Shown here one piece after another: positions 30,075 to 41,197 of a stretch of 64,000 bases of DNA. Position 1 is the first letter of the stretch. Each line of letters opens with the position of its first letter. The notes under the pieces are model-generated. The model saw only the letters and a list, made by a program, of their open reading frames with translations, made no database searches and was not told the origin of the DNA. The stretch is from Amylostereum areolatum (taxonomy: Eukaryota; Basidiomycota; Agaricomycetes; Russulales; Stereaceae): positions 1 to 64,000 of the forward strand of contig SAXG01000025.1 of NCBI GenBank assembly GCA_012932865.1, read 5' to 3'. The position numbers were made by a program, and so were the translations under genes.

Positions 30075-31668
30075 TCAAGCCTCTCGAACGAATCTATGCA
30101 AGACGTCCATAAGCGGCCGACGTGTATCCTTGGCCTCGAACACGGTCGCATGGTCCAACCCCTCGAAAAACAGCACCTCGAGCCCGCCGCCATCCACCCA
30201 ACGCGTGCTCGGCTCGATCTCGCCCGTCAAATACCGCCTGACCTCCTGCGCGTCGACGATCTGGTCGCGCTCCGCGAGCGAGACCGCGACGCGCTTGCCA
30301 GCGAGGTCCTCCTTGAACAGGACGTTCTCGTGCCAGAAGAAGTAGCGGCTGAGCGTGCGCGCAACGTCCGCGTCGCGGCTCGCGAAGTACCACAGCTGCC
30401 ACTCGTGCGCGCCGCGCGGGGCGCGGTAGACGAAGTTGTACGCGACCGCCGGGTGGTGCAGCAGGAACGGGATCGGGTCAATGAAGAGCGTGCTGGCGAC
30501 GCGGGGGGAGAGCCGCGGAGAGCGGTAGAGGTGTGCCGCAATGATGGTGCCGTAGGAGTGCGCTGCGACGACGACGCGCGGGAGCGCGTGCGCGTCTAGG
30601 ATGCGCTCGATGGCGTCGCAGAAGGCGTCGCGGGGCAGGGGCGGCGCGGCCATGTGCATGCTGATGGGGAGAATTTCGATCGCGAGGACGCCGACGTCGG
30701 GGTCTTGCGCGACGATTTCTTTGAAAAAGTGGACGTAGGGCCAGAGGCCGATCTGTGAGTGACGAGTGAGTATGGGGAGGTTGAACGGGGTGAATGAGGA
30801 CGTACGCCGATGCCGTGGAGAAAGAGGATGGGAAGCTTGTCGGGAGAGCGGTGAGGGCGGTACCAGTAAGGGACGGCGGTTTCAGGTGCGGTGCGGGAGA
30901 GGAGGGAGAGGAGAGGACGAGGAGGGAAGGAGCTGAACCATTTGCGGGTGTTGTAGTGGCGGAAGCCGCTGACGAGAAGCGATGCAGATGTGATCGTGTC
31001 GACGATGGCGACGATCTAACCATACATTGAGCGAGAATTCGAGGAAACGAGGGAGAACAACGCACGGCATACCACCCCAGCGGGCGATGACGCATGACGA
31101 CGGGATCCAGTGTCAACATCAAGGCCTTCACGTTCGGGTTCCTGCCGGGCTCGAGGGGGTATCCAATGAACTCGACCAATACCGCGAGATAGGATTCGAT
31201 TTCGTCGTGCCATTCGTCGAGGGCCTCGCCTTGACAGGGCGGGAAGAAGGTGCAGAGGAGCCAGTCGACGGCGTTTTCCCGCTGAATGCGACCCTTATTG
31301 CCGACGAACCAGCCGACGACGCTCGTCATAGAGTTGACTTTGGTACATTGCATGAACAACGCCTTGCGTTCTTCGTGGGTCATGCCGGGCGGGTTGGGCG
31401 TGGGCTAAGTATGCATGCTGTTTCGACTTTTGTTTCGGGGAATGCATGCGTAAAGCCGTACCCTTTGCATCCGATATCTCCGTGGCATATACACGAAGAG
31501 GTAGAATGACGCTTCCGCCAACGCATATACTCCCGGGATCGTGAGGAGAGGGTGGCTCAACCACAGTGGCATGACGGCGAGGTAAGCGATGGACAGCGGG
31601 GCAATAGACTGCAAACCGAGGATGCACAGTCGGATGAAGACATATTCTGAGATGGAGCTCCCAATCAT
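30075..31668 (-). CDS. Alpha/beta-hydrolase with N-terminal membrane region
   Basis: Model: exons 31668-31462, 31404-31066, 31015-30806 and 30752-30075 (477 aa), all junctions with GTACG/GTGCG donors and fitting phase. Residues 1-69 hold two hydrophobic segments (APLSIAYLAVMPLWL; LTIPGVYALAEASFYLFVYM), suggesting anchoring. Residues 70-182 are a conserved N-terminal region (MTHEERKALFMQC, GWFVGNKGRIQRENAVDWLL). The hydrolase core has the oxyanion LPILFLHGIG (to about residue 252), the nucleophile elbow AHSYG (Ser about 318), the acid in LAERDQIVD and the His in GLDHATVF, so the catalytic triad is present. Esterase or lipase-like activity is expected; substrate unknown. It is divergently arranged with the BuGZ-like gene, with 403 bp between the ATGs. 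Confidence 0.85.
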
Positions 31669-32071
31669 TTGGGTGTTGGACAACGGTGGTGGCCGTAGAA
31701 GAGGGATTTCTTCTTATATAGTCCTGTGTTTTTCGAGGTCAGCCGTTTTCCTTGGGGTTGGGGTGCGCGCTCACCTTTCATCGGCAGGGGATATGAGCAC
31801 TGTTGGCGTAGACTTTCCCTTGCTCTGGGTATAAGAAGGATATATGCTCGAGGGGATGTTTGGGTGGGGGTGTGAGGTAACTGACATGACCTCGACAACG
31901 ATGTACGCGCTGTGCCGGCGTCGGTCGGTCGCGGCGCCAGAAAGGGAACTTTGGGTGAAATCCGGCCTTCTTTCGGGCAGAAGCGCGGGAATTTGCTCGC
32001 GTCGTGGCTTCGCACCCAACCACCATCACCCCTTCGTCGTCGTCACACGCATCCTCCAACGAAAGTCCGCC
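31669..32071. promoter_or_regulatory. Divergent promoter between the hydrolase and BuGZ-like genes
   Basis: This is the 403 bp between the two start codons. I see no clear TATA box on either side, and no CCAAT pair I would trust; the call rests on gene orientation. Confidence 0.4.
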
Positions 32072-33513
32072 ATGGCCAAGAAGAAGAATAAGCAGGTAGG
32101 TCTGACCAACTTTTGTATGGCCACCCAAGCTGTATGCCTTGTAGCTCCTCCGTCCGTGGTGCTGGTACTGTGAGCGGGAGTTTGAAGATGAGAAAGGTAT
32201 GTCGCCCCTTATCGCGTCTTTTTCGCTTGGTTGACAAAGGACTTTAAAGTTCTGATGCAGCACCAGAAGGCGAAGCACTTCAAATGTAACATGTGTCCCC
32301 GACGACTGAACACCGCCGGCGGTCTTGCTGTGCACATCCAGCAGGTGCACAAACTCGAGCCAGACAGGTATGCCTCCTCACGCCCTCCATCCTCTTCTTT
32401 TCTCAACCCCTCGCAGTCTTCCACGCATCGAAAATGCGCTCCCAGGTCGCGATGGGTACGAGGTCGAGATTTTCGGAATGGAAGGTATCCCGGCCCCGGA
32501 CGTCGCAGACTACAAACGTCGGAAGGAGATAGAGCTAGGTCTTAACCCCGGCTCCATCAGCCAGCCCCAGGCGAAGCGTCCCAAAACCGAACACAGACCC
32601 TTGAGCGAAGACGAGCTCAAAGCCCAGCTCGAGGCTCACAAAGCCCTCATGGGTGCCAACGAGGCGTCCGCCGCCCCTCTCCCCGCCCCCGATCAAAGCC
32701 AGGGCGCTGTATACGGTGCACCGCCCACCCAGTACGCCGCTCCTGCTGCTCCTTCTCCTATCGTTGCCCCTCCCGTACCCGCTGCATTGCCGCCAGGTGC
32801 GCCTCCTTTCTTCCCAGGAATGCCCCCTCCCGGCGCTTTCCCCGGACAACCACCCTTCCCGCCTTTCCTTGGAGCTCCCGGAATGCCACCTGGGTACGAT
32901 CTCTATTGTGCTCCCTGCACCTCCTTCTAACCTTTCGCTCGTCGACAGACCGCCGCCCCCAGGATTCCCTGGGTTCCCGCCACCTGGGATGATGCCTCCA
33001 TTTCCACCCCCGCCCGGAATGGGCATGCCTCCAGGGTTCCCTCCGTTCCCACCCGGTGCGTCTCCGCCATTTGCTCCGCCCAGCGCATCTCCGCCGCCCT
33101 TCATACCTGGCACAACACCCATGCCACCATCGGCCTCGGTCACGCCCAACCTTCCCCACGGTGCAACACCCAATTTTGTTCCCCAACAAGCCGGTACGTC
33201 GGGCCCGCGCTTGACCCTTCCCAACCCCGCCTTGGAGCAGACGAACCCCGATGTGAAGAAGAAAACGGACCTCAAGTACCCTGATCCCAATTTCTCGCCC
33301 GTGCGTCGCTTCCCTTTCCTTCTTCGATCGCGCACCTGAGGCTAATGTCTGCGTGGGGGGTTGCAGGAAGAGAAACGCGCTATCCACCCGCGATATTCCT
33401 TCGCTAAGGACCAGATTGCATCTGCCGCCGAGACGAAGACTGATGCTGCACAGGTGTCCTCAAACGAGGAGTCCAAAGGGAAGAAGCGGGCTCGAGCCGA
33501 GGATCTGTTCTGA
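32072..33513 (+). CDS. BuGZ/ZNF207-type C2H2 zinc-finger protein
   Basis: Model: exons 32072-32095, 32145-32196, 32250-32367, 32417-32893, 32949-33300 and 33367-33513 (389 aa); phases fit at every junction. The basic start [20 protein letters not shown] leads into two C2H2 fingers (C14, C17, H30, H35 and C38, C41, H54, H59; [20 protein letters not shown]). The family signature [25 protein letters not shown] follows. Then comes a long Pro/Gly/Met/Phe-rich low-complexity region and a conserved tail ([20 protein letters not shown]). In animals BuGZ binds Bub3 and tubulin and undergoes phase separation during spindle assembly; in fungi the role is less clear. Bub3-binding GLEBS residues could not be confirmed. 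Exon 1 is only 24 nt. Confidence 0.9.
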
Positions 33514-33519
33514 GGGCGT

Positions 33520-34245
33520 TGCGTGCGAGGAGAGGAGAGGAGAGCAGGCCTCACCAGTCCGTCCGCCTCTTGCCGTCGTCGCCTGTTCCGTGTTGACGTC
33601 GCTCATCGTCTCCCGCGTCGGTCTCGGTCTTTTCTTCCCTCCCCCATTCTCCCCAACCAGATGTTCGTATATGTTCTCCTCCTCTACCCGTCCAGCGCGG
33701 GCCTACCAGTACCACCGGTGCGGCAGTTTTCTCTCTCTTCTCGATTTTGTTGTATTTTCCCCCCGAAATCCATCACGTACGTCCGATTAATTTTCTTGCT
33801 ATGCGTATTTCATTACAAGGTTGGTGGTACTCCGTCTCGCGATCGTATGCAATGTTTTTGCCTCCCACTCGTTTTGGGTTGTGTGATAGCGTGATGTCAG
33901 ATACCGCTTCCAGTTCACAATGAGTGACTCGTTCTCTACAGTGGGAGCATTGCTGCCAGTGTATCGTGACGTCCTCAAGTAAAAACTGCGTCCTCAACGG
34001 CCAGACTTATCCCAGCAGGGCCACCTACGTTCCTTCCATTCACGGCGATGAGATATCTTCAAATGGGACGAGGAACGCGTATGCGCGCATCTAAGGGGTG
34101 GTTCGATTGGAAGGACGGGCTAGCTCGGTATCAGCACCATATGTGTGGTAGTATCGTGTATGTCTCTGTGGTGCAGTATACTTTTATAGTTTACGAAGCT
34201 GGCCCGGCACGGAAGGAGAAAAGGAAAGTGTTCGTGACGCGTCCG
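33520..34245. other. Intergenic stretch
   Basis: This is the 3' flank of the BuGZ-like gene with a pyrimidine-rich start and then mixed sequence. A + strand frame at 34048-34278 has no supporting features. Confidence 0.4.
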
Positions 34246-34249
34246 ACTG

Positions 34250-34967
34250 TTGTCTCCTACCGCCAACTCATGTCATGAAGGTGCGCCCGCCCACCTCCGA
34301 CACTGGATCGGCAGTGACCTCGTCGCCCAGACCGCCCCATCTACACCCTCCTGGCTGACCACGCTCCTCGGCCCCGCCCCGCCCCCCGGCGATCTCGAAG
34401 AGGCGCTCGAGCGAGCGATGGTGAGCGGGGACACCTTGCCCGACGTACGTTCTCCGATCTCCGTCGCTCGCGGCAACCCCTCTCACACGCATCCCCGCAC
34501 AGACGAAAAAAGCCCTCCTCTACCGCACCTGCGTCACCGACTTCGACCCCACCGGTGCCCACGACCCTTCCGAGCCCCCCGCTGGCCCCTCGCCCCCGGC
34601 CGCAACGACGCCCGCCGCGCTCTCCCCCCGCACGCTCCGGGTCTGCCACCGCCTGCTCGCCGCGCTCATCTCCGACTTCACCCCCACGCTCTTCACCGTC
34701 GGCGGCGCGCACCACATGGCGTGCACCGACGCGCTCGCCGATCGCTGGATGTCGGACGTGATCGCGCCCGCGCTCGCGGACGGCGGGGTCGGGCGGCCGC
34801 TCGAGACGCTTGCGAGGATCGAGGCGTGGGATTGGGCTGGGGCGGGGGTGTGTGCGGAGTGTGTGCGTGCGAAGAGCGAAGAGTGGGAGGGCGAGGCGAG
34901 GGCGATTTGGGGGAAGATGGACGGATGGATTGAGGAGGCGGAGAGGGAGGAGAACCCGAAGACATAG
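34250..34967 (+). CDS. Unrecognised Agaricomycete protein, 5' end uncertain
   Basis: Two exons, about 34250-34444 and 34503-34967, are joined in phase 0 by a 58 nt intron (GTACGT..CACAG). The product reads RHWIGSDLVAQTAPSTPSWL, GDLEEALERAM, KKALLYRTCVTDFDPTGAHD, RVCHRLLAALISDFTPTLFT, VGGAHHMACTDALADRWMSD, and ends in a WDWAGAGVCAECVRAKSEEW helix and an acidic tail. The pattern is one I have seen in hypothetical proteins of polypore-like fungi, perhaps the C-terminal part of a BTB/POZ-type protein. The frame opens without an ATG (first in-frame ATG about 34420), so an upstream exon is missing from my model or the gene is 5'-truncated. Confidence 0.5.
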
Positions 34968-35380
34968 AAGGTAGAATGAACGTGTGTTTTGTACTTACTT
35001 ATATATGTAATGTACCGATGTTGACCACGACGTGATATGGGCAGACCTGCAAGTATCCAGGTATCATCGCGAGACACCAAGCTAAGTATGATATAGACTA
35101 GGTGTAAGGATTGGATGCTTTCCATGACGAAGACTCATACCGCGGTTCTGTTACCGTTTGATCCAACAAGGCCAGATATCTCAATGATGAATATTGAATC
35201 GTCGAGCAGAACGATTTGTGCTATGTGGGACATCAAGCGAACCTGTAACACAGATATATTAGTAGGGGGGAACGTGTATTTCAGTCTGCTTCCCTGGCCA
35301 GCGGATGAGTCGGACACACACGCGAGGCAGGTGCACCGTCAATATCCAAAATGAAAGAAAGAAACACTGCATGATGTACA

Positions 35381-37165
35381 TCAACAACACCCGTCCTCGT
35401 CCTCGTCCGGCGACGCGTCTTTTTTCCTCTTCCCCAACGATTTCTTTTTCGCTGCCCCGCCAGCCGACGCGACGGCGTCCTTCACCCGCCTCGCACCCTC
35501 CTCCAGGGATACGGACACCTCACTTCCCACCGCGAGCCCGTGCAGCACCTCGATCTCCGTCTGCCATATCGCGTCGTTGTCATGCATGGGCGTCTCGAGC
35601 ACGAGGGGAATGCCCTGCACCCGTGCGTCCGTCATGATGTGTTCGAACGTCCCCAGTCCGAGCTTGCCACTGGGATTTTACCGGAGTCAGCGAGGACGCG
35701 AGGCGCAGGAAAGGAAACCACACGCACAGGCCGAGGTTCTCGTGCCGATCCTTCTTCCCACCGAGGCCCTCCTTCGAGTCGTTCAGGTGCATGCCGCGGA
35801 GGTACTTGAGGCCGACGATGGCGTCGAATTCGTTCACTGGGGCGAGTATGACCGACCACCCGTCGATTATGCAAAAGAGGGCTCACTTGTATTTCTGAGA
35901 AAAGATGAGTGAGTTAGGGATGGTGGAGGTGAAGGAAGACGGACGACTTACGACCAGTCTTCCTTTGTTCGGATGTCGTAGCCCTACGCAAAGTCAGGGG
36001 GTGCATTCCACCGCGCATCGGAGGCACGCACAGCAGCAAACAAATGACCTACTATACGTCAGCACACGACGCAGTACAGAGAAAGCAGCAAAACACGCAC
36101 AGGTGTCGAGACATATGCCCACCCGCGTCTTGTCGTCCACCTTGTCGATGATCCCCGCCAACTCTTCAAACTTGCCACCGATCACATTCCCTGCGCCCGC
36201 CTACAGCATCCCCGCCATCAGCCCAATATGCCACCAGCCAAAGGAGGAGCAAATACGCACCATGTTTTCGACGACCACGACGACGCTGCTCGTCTCCGCG
36301 TGCGCGCGGTTGATGCACTCCGCGATGTATCCGATGGATTCGGCGACGGTGGCGGCTCCGACGGTGGATCCAGGGCTATACGCATCCCACCATTACAGAA
36401 GAGCGACGTGCAACAAGTGGAAAGTTACTGGAAATTGTAGAGCTCGAGGCCGAGCTGCTCGCACCGCTTGAGCTCGTCGACGAAACATTGGTACGATTTC
36501 TCGCGCTTCTCCCTGGGCCCGCGATCAGCAGAGGCGTGGCATGCGGGGGAGGAAAGTCGCTCACGCGTCAGGGTTCCCCATGTTCACCAAGTAACTCCCG
36601 TGGGGAAGGACATGCGAAGGCGAATATCCGAACGCCTTCAGCCGTTGTTGGAAAGCGGCGATCGACGTCTCGCTGAGCGGGGGACCGGTCCATTTACGCT
36701 GGGACTTGAGGAAGAGCGCGAAAGCGTTCGCCCTACACGATGTTGCAAGTTAAACGGGGGGGTGGCGTAGGGAAGAAAAGGAGAACGCACCCTATCTTGG
36801 CCGCGTTGACGATCGCGTTCTCCACGCCGCCCGCGGCGGAGACGTGCGCGCCCGCCTTCCACGGCGTGTCCATGCGTTTCGGGAAGTCGTCCGGAGAGGG
36901 TTCGGCGGGGGTTTTGCTGGCGGCGGCCTTGCGTTTCCGCGCGGGTTTCGGCGGAGGTGCGCTCGCAGGCTCCTTTGTTTCTGCCACGGTCCTTCGTCAG
37001 CCCACAAAGGCCACGGATGCACCGCGCACAAGGCCACTCACTGCTTTCTCCTGTGTCCTGGGAAACCTTGGCATGTTTGGACGGACGGCCAGTGTCGGAA
37101 GCGACGAGGGTGGCGACGGCGCGGCTCGCCACAGGTGAGGCAGATGCAGAACGCGTGGACACCAT
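35381..37165 (-). CDS. APN1: AP endonuclease, endonuclease IV family (Apn1-like), with microexons
   Basis: Eleven exons: 37165-37042, 36980-36791, 36732-36565, 36512-36429, 36375-36261, 36200-36101, 36048-36032 (17 nt), 35983-35952 (32 nt), 35894-35887 (8 nt), 35836-35728 and 35669-35381; 411 aa, in frame at all junctions. After a basic Pro/Ala/Lys-rich lead (likely nuclear targeting) the TIM-barrel reads [115 protein letters not shown] and IPLVLETP. These carry the His, Asp and Glu zinc ligands of Endo IV. The enzyme incises DNA at abasic sites in base-excision repair. The tail is Lys/Asp-rich ([14 protein letters not shown]). Confidence 0.95.
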
Positions 37166-37906
37166 TGCCCCGCGTAAGAATGGGAGCTTGTAAAGGAGGC
37201 GGCGTTTATGCTGGAGGAGCCCTGGCGTTGAGAAGCTTACGCCTTGAATGGCTGGGTGCGCGACGGCAAAGGGGGAGTGGGAAAGCCTGAGCTTGACGTG
37301 CCGGATGGCGAGGCGGGCGAATGGGATCAGGGCGACGAGAAGCTCGGGCAACGAGATGTTACCAAACGTTGACGAGCTTTCCGTCGATGAACGAAGTTTA
37401 CGAGAGGAAATCCGATAAGTATGTCGAAAGCGAGAAGGAACAGGACGGCGACGACGAGGTCGGACGAGGTCGATGCGACTGCCGGATCTCGGGATCTGAC
37501 TTGCACGCGTCCGACTCCGTGAGAAATTCATTCATTTCCGTCCGCCACCAGGCACCAGCTGCCTTCGGTGGTAACGTACGTACCACCGCCTCCTACACAT
37601 GGACCCCATTTGGCCAGAGGACAAAGCAGCAGCCCGAACTCTTAGAGCTACGTATTCAATCTCTCCCTAGAAACAAGCTCACACGCCATGGCTTCGCCAA
37701 GGGTCCAAGCCTTGCCACCACACCGGCGGCGCATCGAAGTTCGAACACCCATTTTCTGCTGACCACCCTTGAGGCATCCCGGCTTCCCAGAAACCTGGCT
37801 CTTTGCTGGCGAAGACATGCCATTTTCTTCCCCATTCGTATTCAATGTCTCTCAATTGTCTCGCCGGATTTGGTACTTTACAGCTGGATGAAGGGGTACG
37901 AGTCCA

Positions 37907-37914
37907 TATATAAA
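37907..37914 (+). promoter_or_regulatory. TATA box of homeodomain-like gene 1
   Basis: TATATAAA lies 82 bp upstream of the ATG at 37996. Comparable boxes precede the next three genes (39522, 41098, 42911) at 97-133 bp, so the array shares a promoter layout. Confidence 0.6.
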
Positions 37915-37995
37915 TCCCCCGCTCGCAAGCCGGGATATCTTCCCAAGCTCGTCGCCCCGTCCACGCTGCCCAGACCCTCTTCGCTATAATCTCCA

Positions 37996-38644
37996 ATGGC
38001 TCGCTCTGAATCGTCCTCATCCTCCTCGAGAGCATCCCGCCGCGTCCTACGCAACCGACTTCCTCGCTCTGCTTCTTCGTCCTCTTCGACGAGAGCAGTC
38101 GACCCCCGTCACGACTACCTGACCCTTGAAGAGAGAGACCTACTGTGTCTCTGGGCACAGAAACACGGCCTGAGCCCCACTCCGACGCAGAAGATGTTTC
38201 TCGCCCTAAAAATGACCAAGATCAATCATATGTACGTCCTTCGTCTCCCCCTGCTGCCTATCTATCTAACTAACGCCGCGTTCCAGGAAATATTCCAAAA
38301 TTCATAATTGGTTCAGCAATGAAAGAAAGCCTCGCAACGACGGAAGGTTCCTTAAGGTCAAGGGCCAGTACACCGACGCACCAGGGGACGACGTCCTTCT
38401 GGAGGTGGTTTCGCAAGAAGCGATACTGGCTGATTGTGTCACGATGAGGAGTAACGCAGAAGGCGTCGTACTTCTCCTCCGGTATCGTGTCAAGCAATGG
38501 AGACAGATGTGGTCGATCGAACGCACGACTAACCCGTTGCATCTCCTGGCAGACGTCGCGGCCGATGCCATTCTCAGCCAAACGAAACCCACCTCTACCA
38601 CTATCGGTGTCGCCGCTTTTTCCGGCCTTTGCGCCGTCCAGTAG
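37996..38644 (+). CDS. Homeodomain-like gene 1 of a tandem array
   Basis: Exons 37996-38231 and 38287-38644 (197 aa); intron GTACGT..TTCCAG, phase 2. The lead is Ser/Arg-rich (MARSESSSSSSRASRRVLRN). The homeodomain-like region spans about residues 35-95: YLTLEERDLLCLWAQKHGLS, then KYSKIHNWFSNERKPRN with W87, F88 and N90 of recognition helix 3. Linker and tail are unassigned and end AAFSGLCAVQ. A DNA-binding transcription factor is the natural reading, but helix 1-2 is poorly conserved. It lies 831 bp upstream-to-upstream from APN1 (divergent). The intron sits 7 residues before the Trp, exactly as in genes 2 and 3. Confidence 0.75.
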
Positions 38645-38659
38645 AGTGGATCACACTGT

Positions 38660-39500
38660 ACATTAGTCCCGTACCGTGCCATATACCCTTGTAGCCTTAA
38701 TCTATCTATAATGAAACGACTGCCCTGTAATATAACACGCACTCCGTGACTCGGCAACGGCCGGAGAAAGTCGTTTGAGTCAGGACGGGGATGTTCGTCA
38801 CTTGAACGTCGACGTTGAACCGCAATACGGGTCGTCAAACCGCAACGCTCTTCTCATATCCATCTTCACTCGGACACAGGTTCGTATACCATCCTGACAT
38901 TCTGAATCGTCATCTGAGCCCTCAGGCCAACCACTGGGACCCGAGCTTCGAAACTGTCTGCGACTCATTGTCCGTCTCGCCGCCGAGCTCTCCGAGCCGT
39001 TGTGCCATGTCGCCCTCGGGGCGACCGCAGCACTCCCCCTATCATCTTACCATACTCTATTCTGTCCCTTCTTCTGGAAGCCTGAACGTGACAAAGGAAC
39101 GGTCTGCTCTGTATCTGATTATGGTGGCACACGGACACTCAGGCTGGCCCGGCAATCCTGCAGCTGCCCCCAAAACGGTCTTACATAGTCAATTGGCCTC
39201 TCGCGCATTTGATGAGTGGATCGTCTTCTTCGGAATCCACACGGAATCAGGGTAATTTCCACGTTCCCTTTCACTGTCCGAATGGGGTTTCTCCTACGGA
39301 GGCTGGGACCCTCTCCCTACACGTGCCGGGGCCGCCTCAACAAACCCAGTGTCTATTGTCCTCCCGGGGCCTTATGCTGCCATTCCTGGTGAACTCGGAA
39401 ATGAACCCCCCTTCATGATCGTGTAATCCAGACTGGTGTCCGCACGTCGAATTTTTTTTCGTAACCGGTGGCATGGTGCGGCTCTTTCGCTTTGGCACCC
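38660..39500. other. Spacer between homeodomain-like genes 1 and 2
   Basis: The frames are short and interrupted. One patch (RLAAELSEPLCHVALGATAA, SSYHTLFCPFFWKPERD, all in one + frame around 38967-39085) looks like decayed coding sequence, but no family can be named. Confidence 0.35.
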
Positions 39501-39521
39501 TGCCCTCGTACGCCGAGAGTA

Positions 39522-39528
39522 CTATAAG
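39522..39528 (+). promoter_or_regulatory. TATA box of homeodomain-like gene 2
   Basis: CTATAAGA lies about 115 bp upstream of the ATG at 39639 and is followed by a pyrimidine-rich leader. Confidence 0.5.
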
Positions 39529-39638
39529 ATCCCTCTCGTACCCAGCCTCGCCGACCCCTCATTCTCGAAATCATATACCCTCTGCCGTCGCGCTTGTCTC
39601 CCTCATCTTTGCAGCTGCTTCTACCTCTTTCGCGCACC

Positions 39639-40361
39639 ATGCCGTCCCGTTCCACTGCCACCGTCTCAAAGAAAACTAAAACCGTGACGCGCACACGGGG
39701 CTCACGCACGAAAACTTCGACCAAGAACGTCATCAAACGCGCCCAGAAGATGGCCCCCGCACCATCGCGAAAGGCCAGGATTCAGCAGCAGCAAGACCAG
39801 CTGACCGACGAAGAAGTAAAAATCCTACTGCCTCTATACGTCCTCGACCCTATGCCGTCGGACAAGGTCAAGGAGAAGATAAAGAACCTCATGTTAGAAC
39901 GGCGTCATCGGTACGCTCCCTATCCCTTTTCCGTCGCACTTTCTCCTAGCTCACCTCTCAATTAAATTTGCAGAACGTTTAAGAAAATAGACAACTGGTT
40001 CAGCAACCGTCGAAAGAAGTACAATCACCCGGTCATGATAGCGAGAGGGTTCAAGCCCGTTCTCCTCGTGCGGTCGAAACCCAGCTTGAGCGTTGACGTT
40101 GAGAAGGGGGTAGCACATCTGCCGCCGCCCCGCAGAATGCGGTATCTCAAGGAGGAGATCGAGTGGTCCGCCTTGAACCCCCTCCGCCCCGCGCCCTTCG
40201 CCGCGACAGGCTTCAATATCCCTTCTCCCGCGACGACGCAGCTCGACTTCGAAGTCGAGTATGTGCAGGCCAAGGTAGACCGCGAAGCCTTGGATCTTCA
40301 TGACGCTCAGGAAGCCGCAGAGGTTTTGGCAGCATTCTGGCCGCTACTCAGCCCGTCATGA
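39639..40361 (+). CDS. Homeodomain-like gene 2 of the array
   Basis: Exons 39639-39910 and 39974-40361 (219 aa); intron GTACGC..TTGCAG, phase 2. The lead is very basic and Thr-rich (MPSRSTATVSKKTKTVTRTR), probably a nuclear localisation signal. The homeodomain-like region is about residues 52-108: QQQQDQLTDEEVKILLPLYV, then TFKKIDNWFSNRRKKYNHP with W99, F100, N102 and Arg103-104, the best preserved helix 3 of the three genes. The tail contains RPAPFAATGFNIPSP and an acidic helix (DREALDLHDAQEAAEVLAAF). Sequence-specific DNA binding is likely; targets unknown. Intron position and phase equal those of genes 1 and 3, supporting common descent by tandem duplication. Confidence 0.8.
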
Positions 40362-40369
40362 CGCTTAAC

Positions 40370-41090
40370 GTATGTATTTTACCTTACAAGTAGCCGTCGC
40401 AGTGCATACCATCGATGTCATGTCCATGTGTATATATTTCCGTGTGCTATTGTTCGTCCGTTAGTTATGTACTCGAGGAGCACGCCAATCGAGGGCACGC
40501 GCATCCACACGAGGTCGGAAGCATCCGGTCAGACTCAGTGGCGTGGGGAATTTCCTCCTTTTTGCTCTGGCCATCACGCGCGCACAGCGCCGCACCGATT
40601 GTGACCTGGCTCTATGGCATGCCGTCGAAGGAGATTCCTGTAAACCACTAACCATGGACACAGTACTGAAGGAGTAGCCGCCAGCAGCTTACAGCAGCCT
40701 GGGTGAGTCATACCTTCTCGAACCGTGAACGTACCAATTTCCGGGCGCTCAACTGTAGTACCCTCTAGATCTCCGCGACCATATTCGATCCCCGCCACTC
40801 CGCTCTGTGCCACGATATTGACCATTGCACGCTAGTGGTTATGTCCGTGAACAAAGGAGCAGCGGCCAAAGCGGGGCTGGCGACGACGAGAATAGGCCAC
40901 AATCTCCGTCCGCCGGGACGCATTGTCCTTCCTCTCTATACCGTGCCTCGGGCTCGGGATTAATTCGCTAATTCTTTCACTGGCATTCAGGTCTCTATTG
41001 GGAAACATCGCGTATCATGAGGCCACCGTAAAGGGACGCACGAATTCGTAGGGTGGCAGACGCAAGGCTGCGTATTGTACCACTTCAGGT
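40370..41090. other. Spacer between homeodomain-like genes 2 and 3
   Basis: No supported gene is present. The region ends at the TATA box of gene 3. Confidence 0.5.
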
Positions 41091-41097
41091 CTGACGC

Positions 41098-41104
41098 TAT
41101 ATAA
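41098..41104 (+). promoter_or_regulatory. TATA box of homeodomain-like gene 3
   Basis: TATATAA lies 100 bp upstream of the ATG at 41198. It argues against the in-frame ATG at 41108, which would sit only 10 bp from the box. Confidence 0.55.
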
Positions 41105-41197
41105 CTGATGGGCATGCTGGCCGCCCCCTTTTCCTACAGCCTGTGTTTTTCCTGTTCGCCGTCGTACTCTCACAACTATCCCGATCTTCCTTCCGCC

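Noticed and set aside
30478..31383. 301-codon minus-strand frame over the hydrolase gene
   Set aside because: It includes intron sequence; the spliced model with HGIG, AHSYG and the catalytic His is in a different frame downstream.
36638..37531. 297-codon minus-strand open frame across the APN1 start
   Set aside because: Only the segment beginning [11 protein letters not shown] is real; the rest reads through APN1 introns in the wrong frame.
37321..37989. 222-codon + strand open frame upstream of homeodomain-like gene 1
   Set aside because: It runs through the TATA box and leader of gene 1 and over the APN1 promoter; no domain, and the sequence does not look coding.
41108..41197. Upstream in-frame ATG for homeodomain-like gene 3
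   Set aside because: It lies 10 bp from the TATATAA box, so it would probably be upstream of the transcription start; the ATG at 41198 fits the spacing seen in the other array genes.
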